Shown: in pieces, positions 33,114 through 41,783 of the stretch
Numbering within the stretch: position 1 is the stretch's first letter
How the letters are laid out: every line of letters starts with the position of its first letter
DNA from: Variovorax sp. PMC12
Lineage (GTDB): Bacteria > Pseudomonadota > Gammaproteobacteria > Burkholderiales > Burkholderiaceae_C
Length of the DNA: 64,000 bases
Direction of reading: 5' to 3'
Assembly: GCF_003019815.1 (NCBI RefSeq)
Contig: NZ_CP027773.1
Coordinates: 4,118,501-4,182,500, forward strand
Translations under genes and position numbers: made by a program
The notes under the pieces: model-generated
What the model was told of the DNA's origin: nothing
Databases searched by the model: none
What the model saw: the letters and a program-made list of their open reading frames with translations, nothing else

Positions 33114-35708
33114 ATGCGCCGACGCACCACGCTGCCTCGCCCGCGGCGCGCCAGCCCGCCGCTGCCGCTGGCCGTGCTGTCCCTGGCGCTGTTCCAGGCG
33201 CAGGGCGCTTCCGCCCAGCAGGCCCCCAGCCTGGACGGGCCGCTCACGCTCAAGCGCACGCCGCTGCTGACGGAAACCATTCCCCCCAACGAGCGCGGCC
33301 AGCTGCCCAGCCTGGTCACCGGCGACCGCATTTCCGGCCGCCCCGACCTGGAAACCGTGGTCGAGGGCAACGCCACGCTGCGCCGCGGCGCGCTCGGCAT
33401 CACCGCCGACCGCCTCGAGTACTACCAGCCTAACGACCTGGCCAAGGCCACCGGCAACGTGCGGGTCAACCAGGGCGGCAACGTCTACGAAGGGCCCGAG
33501 CTGCAGCTCAAGCTCGAGACCTTCGAGGGCTTCTTCAACAACGTGCGCTACCAGTTCCTCGCGAACGAGGCGCACGGCGAGGCGCAGCGCATCGACTTCG
33601 TCGACGCCAACGTGTCGGTGGCCCGCCAGGCCACCTACACCACCTGCCGCCGCGAAGACTTCCCCGGCTGGATGCCGGCCTGGCTGCTGACCGCGACCAC
33701 GCTGACCACCGACACCGAGGAGAACGAGGGCGTCGCCAAGAACGCGCGCCTGAGCTTCATGGGCATCACCACGCCGCCCATTCCCAGCGTGAGCTTTCCG
33801 CTGTCCAGCGAGCGCAAGAGCGGCCTGCTGCCGCCAACCGTCGGCATCGACAACACCAACGGCATCGAGATCTCGCAGCCGTACTACTGGAACATCGCGC
33901 CCAACCGCGACGCGACGATCACGTCGACGATCATGAGCAAGCGCGGCGTCGATTTCAGCAACGAATTCCGCTACCTCGAGAAGGACTACAAGGGCACCGT
34001 CCGCCTCGACTTCATGGGCAGCGACCGGCTGGTGGGCCAGCGCTACAACGAACTGCGCAGCAGCCAGCTGCAGCAGCTCATCAGCGGGCAGATCCAGCCG
34101 CAGAACCTGGCGCTCGGCAACGGTCCGGGCAGCACCCGGCGCTGGGGCCTCTGGGCCACCCACCACCAGGACTTCGACGCCAAGGCGCTCGGCCTGGATT
34201 CGCTGTCGGCCAACATCAGCATCAACCGCGTGAGCGACAACGACTACTGGCGCGACTTCACGCGCACGCCGTCGCTTGCGCAGCGCCAGTTGCCCAACGA
34301 CGCCTCGCTCAACTGGGCCAAGGGCGACTGGAGCGGCGGCATCCGCGCGCTGCAGTACCAGAACCTGCAGTACAACCTGTCGCCGATCACGCCGGCCTAC
34401 GACCGGATGCCGCAGATCACCGCCAACTACAACAAGTACGACTGGCACGGCTTCGACGTATCGCTCAACCTCGACTACACGCACTTCCGGGTCAACACGA
34501 TCCTGAACGGCCAGCCGGGCTACGACGCCAACCAGCAGTCGCAGCCCGATGGCGACCGTGCCATGGCCGTCGCCTCGATCAGCCGGCCCTTCATCACGCC
34601 GAGCTCCTTCGTCATTCCGAAGCTGATGCTGAACGCGGCCACCTACAACTACTACCTGCCGCAGACGGACATTCCCAAGCTCACCGTCAACGGCACGCAG
34701 TACGTGGGCGGCATCCCCTACAACCCGAACTCGCTGTATTTCTACCCGACCTCCAGCACCCGGACGGTGCCGACCTTCAGCCTCGACAGCGGCCTGATCT
34801 TCGAGCGCGACGCCAGCTACTTCGGCCGCGCCTTCCGCCAGACGCTGGAGCCGCGCGCCTACTACGTCTACACGCCGTACCGCAACCAGAACATGCTGCC
34901 GAACTACGATTCGGCAGCCAACGACTTCAGCTTCGCGACCATCTACACCGAGAACGCGTTCTCCGGCGGCGACCGGGTCTCGGACACGAATGCGCTCACG
35001 CTCGGCGTGACCTCGCGCCTGATCGATCCGTCCACCGGCGTCGAGGCGGCGCGCTTCGGCATCGCGCAGCGCCTGCGCTTCAGCAACCAGAACGTCGTGC
35101 TGCCCGGCGGCACGCCGGTGACCGACCGCGCGAGCGACCTGCTCGTCGGCGGCCAGATCAACTGGACGCCGAAGTGGAGCGTGGACACCCTCGTCCAGTA
35201 CAACCCCGACACGCGCAAGTCCGAGCGCTCCGCCATCAGCGCCCGCTACAACCCCGAGCCGTATCACAACCTCAGTGCCGCCTTCCGCTACCAGGCGCCG
35301 AGCACGCCCACCGCAACCGACGGCAGCAAGTCGTTCGACGTGGGCTGGCAGTGGCCGATCAACGACCTGTGGGGCGACAAGGGCAAGAACCTGGGCCCCG
35401 GCAAGGGCCAGGGCGGCGGACGCTGGTATGCGGTCGGCCGCCTCAACTACGACCTGGACGGCAAGAAGATCACCGACGGCGTGCTCGGCTTCGAGTACGA
35501 CGGCTGCTGCTGGATCGGCCGCGTGGTGCTCCAGCGCACCACGACCGGCCTGGTGACGGCGAACACCCGCATCATGTTCCAGCTCGAATTCATCGGCTTC
35601 TCCAGCATCGGCTCCAGCCCGATGCAGGCGCTGCGGCAGAACATCCAGCGCTATGAACCCTTGCGCCAACCTGGCGAAGCGCCCAGCCGCTTCACCAACT
35701 ACGACTGA
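33114..35708 (+). CDS. lptD: LPS-assembly outer membrane protein LptD
   Basis: Outer-membrane beta-barrel that with LptE inserts lipopolysaccharide into the outer leaflet. The 864-residue product starts MRRRTTLPRPRR with a signal peptide ending near QGASAQQ. The periplasmic OstA-like domain spans about 70-190 (VVEGNATLRRGALGITADRL, DLAKATGNVRVNQGGNVYEG). The barrel follows (FFNNVRYQFLANEAHGEAQR; FPLSSERKSGLLPPTVGIDN). The adjacent Cys pair CCWIG is at about 798-799 and another Cys at about 178; I see no Cys near the mature N-terminus. The frame is open upstream to 32919, but the ATG at 33114 after GGGAGG gives the signal peptide. Confidence 0.95.
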   Translation: MRRRTTLPRPRRASPPLPLAVLSLALFQAQGASAQQAPSLDGPLTLKRTPLLTETIPPNERGQLPSLVTGDRISGRPDLETVVEGNATLRRGALGITADRLEYYQPNDLAKATGNVRVNQGGNVYEGPELQLKLETFEGFFNNVRYQFLANEAHGEAQRIDFVDANVSVARQATYTTCRREDFPGWMPAWLLTATTLTTDTEENEGVAKNARLSFMGITTPPIPSVSFPLSSERKSGLLPPTVGIDNTNGIEISQPYYWNIAPNRDATITSTIMSKRGVDFSNEFRYLEKDYKGTVRLDFMGSDRLVGQRYNELRSSQLQQLISGQIQPQNLALGNGPGSTRRWGLWATHHQDFDAKALGLDSLSANISINRVSDNDYWRDFTRTPSLAQRQLPNDASLNWAKGDWSGGIRALQYQNLQYNLSPITPAYDRMPQITANYNKYDWHGFDVSLNLDYTHFRVNTILNGQPGYDANQQSQPDGDRAMAVASISRPFITPSSFVIPKLMLNAATYNYYLPQTDIPKLTVNGTQYVGGIPYNPNSLYFYPTSSTRTVPTFSLDSGLIFERDASYFGRAFRQTLEPRAYYVYTPYRNQNMLPNYDSAANDFSFATIYTENAFSGGDRVSDTNALTLGVTSRLIDPSTGVEAARFGIAQRLRFSNQNVVLPGGTPVTDRASDLLVGGQINWTPKWSVDTLVQYNPDTRKSERSAISARYNPEPYHNLSAAFRYQAPSTPTATDGSKSFDVGWQWPINDLWGDKGKNLGPGKGQGGGRWYAVGRLNYDLDGKKITDGVLGFEYDGCCWIGRVVLQRTTTGLVTANTRIMFQLEFIGFSSIGSSPMQALRQNIQRYEPLRQPGEAPSRFTNYD

Positions 35709-35728
35709 GACGACTGACTGAGCACGCC

Positions 35729-37129
35729 ATGAAACACTTCCGTTCCATCATCACACTGGGCTGCCTTGCAGCAATGGCCGCAGCGGCGGGCGCGCAAGGC
35801 TTCCACTCCGGCATCACGGACATCATGCGCGCCGGCCCGCGCCTGGGCCCGCCGGCGGCCCGCCCCGCGGCGCCCGCCAACACCGCGCCGGTGCAGCGGT
35901 CCGCCGAATTCATCGTCGCGCTGGTCAACTCGGAGCCGATCACCAACACCGAGGTGCTGACGCGGGTGGACCGCCTCATCAAGGAAAACCCGGACGCCGA
36001 GCGCGTGCCGCGCAACGAACTCACGCGGCTCGTGCTCGAGCGCCTGATTTCCGAGCGCGCCCAGCTGCAGCTGGCCAAGGAAAACGGCATCAAGGTCGAC
36101 GACGTGGCGATCGACCAGGCCGAGCAGACGGTCGCGCGCCAGAACGAAATCAGCCTGACCGAGCTGCGCCGCCGCGTGATCGCCGAAGGCCTCACGCAGG
36201 CGGAGTTCCGCCGCGACCTGCGCGACCAGCTGCTGCTCACGCGGCTGCGCGACCGCGAGGTCGAGTCGAAGGTCAAGATCAGCGATGCCGAGGCCGACGA
36301 ATACCTGATCGACCAGCGCAACCAGGCCGTCAAGAACGCGGCGCTGCAGAACCTGAACCTCGCGCAGGTGCTCGTCGCCGTGCCCGAGAACGCCACCGAC
36401 GCCCAGGTGGCCGCGGCCCAGAAGAAGGCGCAGGACATCGCCCAGCGCGCCCGCGCCGGCGAAGACTTCGCCAAACTGGTGCGCGAGAACTCCGACGCGC
36501 CCGACCGCGCCAACGGCGGCGCCATCGGCATGCGCAGCGCCGACCGCTATCCGCCGCTGTTCGTCGACGCCACGCAATCGACGGCGGTGAACGGCATTGC
36601 CGGGCCGGTGCGCTCGAGCGCCGGCTTCCATGTGCTCAAGGTGCTCGCCAAGGCCCAGATCGGCTCGGGCGACGCGACCGTGACCCAGACGCAGGTGCGC
36701 CACATCCTGCTGCTCAACGATCCCAAGCGCACCACGGCGCAGGCGGTCGCGCAGCTGGCCGAATTCAAGCGCCGGGTGCAGGCCGGCACGGCCGACTTCG
36801 CCGGGCTGGCCCGCGACAACTCGCAGGACGCCAGCGCCAAGGACGGCGGCGAGCTCGGCTGGTCGCGCCCCGGGCAGTTCGTGCCCGAGTTCGAGGAAGC
36901 CATGGACCGCCTCGCGCCGGGCGAGATCAGCGATCCGGTGGTGTCGCGCTTCGGCGTGCACCTGATCCAGGTGGAAGGCCGCCGCGACGCCAAGCTCAGT
37001 CAGTCCGAGCAGCGCGAAGCCGCGCGCGCCGCGCTGCGCGAAAAGCGTGTCGAGGAAGCATTCTCCACCTGGGTGCAGGAAGTGCGCGCCCGCGCCTACG
37101 TCGAATACCGCGATCCGCCGCAGTCCTGA
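35729..37129 (+). CDS. surA: Periplasmic chaperone/peptidyl-prolyl isomerase SurA
   Basis: Chaperone that escorts outer-membrane proteins, including LptD, to the BAM complex. The 466-residue product has a signal peptide (LGCLAAMAAAAGAQ), a Pro-rich linker of about 30 residues, the SurA N-terminal domain from about residue 60 (VALVNSEPITNTEVLTRVDR), and two parvulin domains (LAQVLVAVPENATDAQVAAA near 210; RHILLLNDPKRTTAQAV near 325). A C-terminal helix follows. It is slightly longer than E. coli SurA (428). It starts 20 bp after lptD and ends 4 bp before rsmA, so the three probably form one operon. Confidence 0.96.
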   Translation: MKHFRSIITLGCLAAMAAAAGAQGFHSGITDIMRAGPRLGPPAARPAAPANTAPVQRSAEFIVALVNSEPITNTEVLTRVDRLIKENPDAERVPRNELTRLVLERLISERAQLQLAKENGIKVDDVAIDQAEQTVARQNEISLTELRRRVIAEGLTQAEFRRDLRDQLLLTRLRDREVESKVKISDAEADEYLIDQRNQAVKNAALQNLNLAQVLVAVPENATDAQVAAAQKKAQDIAQRARAGEDFAKLVRENSDAPDRANGGAIGMRSADRYPPLFVDATQSTAVNGIAGPVRSSAGFHVLKVLAKAQIGSGDATVTQTQVRHILLLNDPKRTTAQAVAQLAEFKRRVQAGTADFAGLARDNSQDASAKDGGELGWSRPGQFVPEFEEAMDRLAPGEISDPVVSRFGVHLIQVEGRRDAKLSQSEQREAARAALREKRVEEAFSTWVQEVRARAYVEYRDPPQS

Positions 37130-37133
37130 TCTG

Positions 37134-37898
37134 ATGGCACATATCGCCAGGAAGCGGTTCGGACAGCATTTCCTGTCCGACGGGGGAATCATCGATGCGA
37201 TCGTGCGCGAGATCGCGCCGCAGCCCGGCGATGCCATGGTCGAGATCGGACCGGGGCTTGCCGCGCTGACGCAGCCGCTGGTCGAGCGGCTGGGCCGCCT
37301 GACGGTGATCGAGCTCGACCGCGACCTCGCCAGGCGGCTGCGCGAGCACGCCCAGCTCGAGGTGATCGAGTCCGATGTGCTGAAGGTCGACTTCGCGGCG
37401 CTGGCCGAACGGTTTCCCGGCAAGCCGCTGCGCGTGGTGGGCAACCTGCCCTACAACATCTCCACGCCCATCCTTTTTCACCTTCTGGGCTATGCCCACC
37501 TGGTGGCCGACCAGCATTTCATGCTGCAGAAGGAAGTGATCGACCGCATGGTGGCGAAGCCCGCCACATCGGACTACAGCCGCCTGAGCGTGATGCTGCA
37601 GTGGCGCTACAAGATGGAAGACGTGCTGTTCGTGCCGCCCGAGAGCTTCGATCCGCCGCCGCGCGTGGACAGCGCCGTGGTGCGGATGGCGCCGCTGGCC
37701 ACGCCGCCGGCGGTCGATGCCGCGCGGCTGGGCGAGATCGTGCAGGTGGCCTTCAGCCAGCGCCGCAAGCTGCTGCGCCATACGCTGGGCAAGTGGCTGC
37801 AGGAACACGGCTTCGAGGGCGAGTTCGATGTCCAGCGGCGGGCCGAGGAAGTGCCCGTCGACGAATACGTCGCCCTGGCCCAGGCCGTCGCCCCATGA
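37134..37898 (+). CDS. rsmA: 16S rRNA (adenine-1518/1519-N6)-dimethyltransferase
   Basis: KsgA, which dimethylates two adenosines in helix 45 of 16S rRNA. The 254-residue product starts MAHIARKRFGQHFLSD. SAM-binding motif I is MVEIGPGLAALTQPL, motif IV is VGNLPYNISTPILFHLL, and SFDPPPRVDSAVVRM and AFSQRRKLLRHTLG are the usual C-terminal blocks. In many proteobacteria pdxA lies between surA and ksgA; it is absent here. A strong terminator follows immediately. Confidence 0.96.
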   Translation: MAHIARKRFGQHFLSDGGIIDAIVREIAPQPGDAMVEIGPGLAALTQPLVERLGRLTVIELDRDLARRLREHAQLEVIESDVLKVDFAALAERFPGKPLRVVGNLPYNISTPILFHLLGYAHLVADQHFMLQKEVIDRMVAKPATSDYSRLSVMLQWRYKMEDVLFVPPESFDPPPRVDSAVVRMAPLATPPAVDAARLGEIVQVAFSQRRKLLRHTLGKWLQEHGFEGEFDVQRRAEEVPVDEYVALAQAVAP

Positions 37899-37923
37899 AA
37901 AAAGCCCGCTGAGCGGGCTTTTT
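37899..37923. terminator. Bidirectional intrinsic terminator after rsmA
   Basis: AGCCCGC, loop TGA, GCGGGCT with six A residues before and five T residues after. It overlaps the rsmA stop codon region and also faces the end of the minus-strand ribonuclease/inhibitor unit, so it can end transcripts in both directions. Confidence 0.92.
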
Positions 37924-37956
37924 CAATTGGGCTGATGCGCTGTCCGTCGCTTGTGT

Positions 37957-38046
37957 TCAGGCGGCGGCGAGCCAGTAACCCGCATTGAAGGGGCTGCTCA
38001 TGCGCAGGGCAAGCGGCGAAACGTCGACCAGTTTGTCGGTCGGCAT
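37957..38046 (-). CDS. Possible small protein of 29 residues
   Basis: Downstream of the barstar-like gene an open frame reads MPTDKLVDVSPLALRMSSPF and ends NAGYWLAAA. A GTG at 38104-38106 would lengthen it to 49 residues. The same frame further upstream encodes a hydrophobic stretch, but has no start codon there. No clear ribosome site precedes either start. It fills most of the 285 bp gap between rsmA and the barstar gene; nothing else was seen there. I do not recognise it. Confidence 0.2.
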   Translation of the reverse strand: MPTDKLVDVSPLALRMSSPFNAGYWLAAA

Positions 38047-38183
38047 TTTTTCGCCGGCCGGCTCGGTGCTGGCGGCGGCCGCTGCGGTTGCGGAGGTGTT
38101 GTTCACGTCGATGCCATCGAGGGTTTCAGCGTTCGGCTGAGCCTCGTTCGCCCGTTCTGCTTGGCTGGTGGATGCAGAACGGG

Positions 38184-38663
38184 CTACAGAAAAGAATAGA
38201 AGCAGCGGAACGGGACCTTGCGGTCGCCCCAGTAGTCCGAGGCGTCGCGGAAGATGTCGAGCAGCTGCTCGCGCGCTTCCTTGTCGAACTTGGCGTTGGC
38301 CGGGATCTGCTCCAGCACGATGACGAAACCTGGCTGCGGGCCCGATTTATGCAACGGGTCGGTCATGCAGTCGTACAGCGCGTCGAAGTTCTTCCCGAAG
38401 TGGGCCGGGAACGTGAACTGCTGTGCGATCAGGTCGAGCACGTCCTGCTTGGTCTGGGCGTTGCCCAGGTTCGCATACAAGAAGTGCTGGCCGGCTGCGT
38501 TGGCAGCGTCCTGCAGGTCGTTCACGCGGAACGCGCGGATCGATTGCACGATGTTCGGGCGTACGGCACGAAGGGATAAGGTCATCTCCGCTGGTCTTTC
38601 CATAGTCATCATCATTTCTTCGGGGCGCTTTGGTGCGCCGCTCAGGTCGTTTTCATCGCTCAT
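38184..38663 (-). CDS. Barstar-family ribonuclease inhibitor
   Basis: A 159-residue protein whose C-terminal 90 residues form a barstar fold: FLYANLGNAQTKQDVLDLIA, then FTFPAHFGKNFDALYDCMTD and an acidic helix. The FGKNxDALxD block contains the residues that contact barnase-type enzymes. A 40-residue N-terminal extension rich in Met and Glu precedes it. It starts inside the stop codon of the upstream secreted ribonuclease gene (ATGA), so the pair is co-translated; its job is to neutralise enzyme that remains in the cytoplasm. Confidence 0.92.
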   Translation of the reverse strand: MSDENDLSGAPKRPEEMMMTMERPAEMTLSLRAVRPNIVQSIRAFRVNDLQDAANAAGQHFLYANLGNAQTKQDVLDLIAQQFTFPAHFGKNFDALYDCMTDPLHKSGPQPGFVIVLEQIPANAKFDKEAREQLLDIFRDASDYWGDRKVPFRCFYSFL

Positions 38664-39073
38664 GGTGCAATCCGTCTGAAACTCGCATAGTGGTCCGCCG
38701 TGTACCAGCAGGCTTCGGGCGCCGTGCGCTGCTCGCCGCCACAGACGATCCGCCGTGCACCACGGTTGCGCGCGCCGGGCGTCTGCACCGTGTACTCGCG
38801 GTAGTGGCCGCGGCGTGCCGCTGGCAGGAGGCGTTCGCGGTTGCCAAATACAACGCCGTCCTTCTCATAACGAAACGGGCCGCCGCTGAGGATTGCCTGA
38901 TAGGTCTGCTGTCCTTGCACCGGCAATTCGGACAGTGCAATCGTTTCCTCGGCGGGCGTTTTTCCTGCGCCGAACCAACCTCGGGCCTCGGCCCCCGTCG
39001 TCAACGCCGCCAGCAACAGGCTGGTGAGCGCAAACTTTGTGACAGAGGACGTGATCGAGGCGTAAGCCGCCAT
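38660..39073 (-). CDS. Secreted guanyl-specific ribonuclease (barnase/N1 type)
   Basis: A 137-residue exported RNase. The start is taken at the ATG 39071-39073, giving MAAYASITSSVTKFALTSLL with a signal peptide ending near AEA-RG. The barnase-like core has GPFRYEKDGVVFGNRE, then RGHYREYTVQTPGARNRGAR, where Glu is the presumed catalytic base and Arg residues bind phosphate, and TADHYASFRRI, where His is the general acid. This matches barnase TTDHYQTF. The frame is open 39 codons further upstream, without a signal peptide. It is paired with the inhibitor gene. Confidence 0.88.
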   Translation of the reverse strand: MAAYASITSSVTKFALTSLLLAALTTGAEARGWFGAGKTPAEETIALSELPVQGQQTYQAILSGGPFRYEKDGVVFGNRERLLPAARRGHYREYTVQTPGARNRGARRIVCGGEQRTAPEACWYTADHYASFRRIAP

Positions 39074-39178
39074 GGGGCACCACAAGAAAAGAGCGGGGGG
39101 TTCGAATTGGCGATCAACCTCGGGGTTAACCCGCAAATTCAAGCCCGCGAGTGTGCACCACGCTGGCGAAAATAGCAA

Positions 39179-39205
39179 GCGACTGCCCAAAGTTTGAGCA
39201 GTCGC
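39179..39205 (-). terminator. Hairpin downstream of maeB
   Basis: GCGACTGC and GCAGTCGC form a perfect 8 bp stem around an 11-base loop, 50 bp past the maeB stop. On the minus strand it is followed by TTGCTATTTT, a broken T-rich tract, so termination is plausible but imperfect. It lies upstream of the ribonuclease gene. Confidence 0.5.
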
Positions 39206-39254
39206 GGGGGCATCGAATGGCGTTTTAAGTTGGCGGCCACTCTCGCCAAACAGC

Positions 39255-41603
39255 CTATCTTTCGGCGTTTGCGTCAGCCACTGTCAAGGCTGTCATGTTC
39301 ACGATGCGGCGAACGGTCGCGCTGGCCGTGAGAATGTGCACAGGTTTGGCCGCGCCGAGCAGAACCGGCCCGATCGCGATGTTGCCGCCCGCCGCCGTCT
39401 TGAGCAGGTTGTACGAAATATTCGCTGCGTCGATGTTTGGGAAAACCAACAGGTTGGCGTCTCCCGCCAGCGCGCTGTGCGGCATGACGACCGCGCGCTG
39501 CTTGCTGTCCAGCGCCACGTCGCCGTGCATTTCGCCGTCCACCTCGAGCCAGGGGGCCTGCACGCGCAGCAGTTCGAGCGTCTTGCGCATCTTGATGGCG
39601 CTGGGCTCGTTGCTGGTGCCGAAATTGGAGTGCGACAGCAGCGCCGCCTTCGGCTTCAGGCCGAAGCGCATCATTTCCTCGGCCGCCATCGTCGTGATCT
39701 CGGCCAGTTCCTCGGGCGAGGGGTCGTAGTTGACGTGCGTGTCGACCAGGAACACCTGGCGGTCGGGCAGCAGCAGGCCGTTCATGCAGGCGTACACCGG
39801 CACGTCCTGCGGGGTGCTCTGGCAGCCGCCGGGGCGCTTGCCGATCACCTGGTCGATGTAGTGCAGGTGGATCAGCGTGGTGCCCCAGGTGCCGCAGATC
39901 ATGCCGTCGACCTCGTCCTTGTGCAGCAGCATCGCGCCGATCAGCGTGAGGCGGCGGCGCATCTCGATCTTGGCGGTCTGCACCGTCTGGCCCTTGCGCT
40001 CGGTCATGCGGTGGTAGGTCTGCCAGAAGTCGCGGTAGCGGTGGTCCTGCTCGACGTTGACGATGTCGTAGTCCAGCTCTTCCTTCAGCCGCAGGCCGAA
40101 TTTCTCGATGCGCTGGGCGATGATGGCCGGGCGGCCGATCAGCGTCGGGCGGGCGATGCCTTCGTCGACCACGATCTGCGCGGCGCGCAGCACGCGCTCT
40201 TCCTCGCCTTCGCAGTAGGCCACGCGCTTCTTGGCGGCACGGCGGGCCGTTTCGAAGATCGGCTTCATCGTGGTGCCCGAGGCATAGACGAAGCTCTGCA
40301 GCTTGTCGCGGTAGGCGTCCATGTCCTTGATGGGACGCGTGGCCACGCCGCTTTCCTCCGCCGCCTTGGCCACGGCCGGCGCGATCTTCATCATCAGGCG
40401 CGGGTCGAAGGGCTTCGGAATCAGGTATTCGGGGCCGAACGACAGCTTTTCACCGACGTAGGCGGCAGCAACGCGCTCGCTCTGCTCGGCCTGCGCCAGG
40501 TCCGCAATGGCGTGCACCGCGGCGATTTCCATCTCGTCGGTGATCGTGGTCGCGCCCGAGTCGAGCGCGCCGCGGAAGATGTACGGGAAGCACAGGACGT
40601 TGTTGACCTGGTTCGGGTAGTCGGTGCGGCCGGTGGCCATGATCACGTCGTCGCGCACCGCATGGGCGTCTTCGGGCGAGATCTCGGGGTTCGGGTTCGC
40701 CAGCGCGAAGATCACCGGCTTGGCGGCCATCTTGGCCACCATTTCGGGCTTCAGCACGCCGCCGGCCGACAGGCCCAGGAACACGTCGGCGCCGGCAATG
40801 ACCTCCGACAGCTTGCGCGCGTCGGTCTTCTGCATGTATTGGCGCTTGTCGTCGTCCATCAGCTCGGTACGGCCTTCATAGACCACGCCGGCCAGGTCGG
40901 TCACGAACACGTTCTCGCGCTTCAGGCCGACCTTGAGCAGCAGGTTCAGGCAGGCCAGCGCCGCGGCGCCCGCGCCCGAGGTCACCAGCTTCACGTCGGC
41001 GATGTTCTTGCCCGCCACTTTCAGGCCGTTGACCATGGCCGCCGCCACCGTGATGGCCGTGCCGTGCTGGTCGTCGTGGAAGACCGGGATCTTCATGCGC
41101 TTGCGCAGCTCGCGCTCCACGTAGAAGCAGTCCGGTGCCTTGATGTCTTCCAGGTTGATGGCGCCGAAGGTCGGCTCCAGCGACGCGATGATGTCCACCA
41201 GCTTGGCCGGGTCCTTCTCGTCGATTTCGATGTCGAACACGTCGACGCCCGCGAATTTCTTGAAGAGAACGCCCTTGCCTTCCATCACCGGCTTGGACGC
41301 CAGCGGGCCGATGTCGCCCAGGCCCAGCACGGCGGTGCCGTTGCTGATGACGGCCACGAGGTTGCCACGGGAGGTGTACTTGAAGGCGTTGGCCGGGTCC
41401 TTGACGATTTCCTCGCAGGGGGCGGCCACGCCGGGCGAGTAGGCCAGCGACAGGTCGCGCTGGTTGACCATCTGCTTGGTCGCCGCGATGGCGATCTTGC
41501 CGGGGACGGGAAACTCGTGGTACTCGAGGGCGGCACGGCGCAACTCGGCGCGTTTGTCTTCGGGCGTGGGAGTCGATGAGGTCGAAGGGGTCGAATCGGA
41601 CAT
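39255..41603 (-). CDS. maeB: NADP-dependent malic enzyme
   Basis: Oxidatively decarboxylates malate to pyruvate and makes NADPH. The 782-residue product is the long proteobacterial form. The malic enzyme part covers about residues 20-440 (YSPGVAAPCEEI; FHDDQHGTAITVAAAMVNGL; VTSGAGAAALACLNLLLKVG; FALANPNPEI). The C-terminal phosphotransacetylase-like part runs from about 450 (RVAYCEGEEERVLRAAQIVV; PVLLGAAKPVHILTASATVR), which usually has a regulatory role by binding acetyl-CoA. AGGAG lies 10 bases before the ATG. It is divergent from the SPFH gene. Confidence 0.97.
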   Translation of the reverse strand: MSDSTPSTSSTPTPEDKRAELRRAALEYHEFPVPGKIAIAATKQMVNQRDLSLAYSPGVAAPCEEIVKDPANAFKYTSRGNLVAVISNGTAVLGLGDIGPLASKPVMEGKGVLFKKFAGVDVFDIEIDEKDPAKLVDIIASLEPTFGAINLEDIKAPDCFYVERELRKRMKIPVFHDDQHGTAITVAAAMVNGLKVAGKNIADVKLVTSGAGAAALACLNLLLKVGLKRENVFVTDLAGVVYEGRTELMDDDKRQYMQKTDARKLSEVIAGADVFLGLSAGGVLKPEMVAKMAAKPVIFALANPNPEISPEDAHAVRDDVIMATGRTDYPNQVNNVLCFPYIFRGALDSGATTITDEMEIAAVHAIADLAQAEQSERVAAAYVGEKLSFGPEYLIPKPFDPRLMMKIAPAVAKAAEESGVATRPIKDMDAYRDKLQSFVYASGTTMKPIFETARRAAKKRVAYCEGEEERVLRAAQIVVDEGIARPTLIGRPAIIAQRIEKFGLRLKEELDYDIVNVEQDHRYRDFWQTYHRMTERKGQTVQTAKIEMRRRLTLIGAMLLHKDEVDGMICGTWGTTLIHLHYIDQVIGKRPGGCQSTPQDVPVYACMNGLLLPDRQVFLVDTHVNYDPSPEELAEITTMAAEEMMRFGLKPKAALLSHSNFGTSNEPSAIKMRKTLELLRVQAPWLEVDGEMHGDVALDSKQRAVVMPHSALAGDANLLVFPNIDAANISYNLLKTAAGGNIAIGPVLLGAAKPVHILTASATVRRIVNMTALTVADANAER

Positions 41604-41783
41604 GTGCCTGTAGCTCCTGGTGGCGCTTCTTCTGGGGGCGCCGATTGTAGACCTCGCGTCATTGGCGCCCTACGCCGGATGGCCTGTGCGGCCCATGACC
41701 AAAGACACGGCTGCGCGGTCAAATCGGTGTGGCAATATGCACAGTTCGTACAAAAACCTGAAAACACCTGAAGAGGAGCGACC

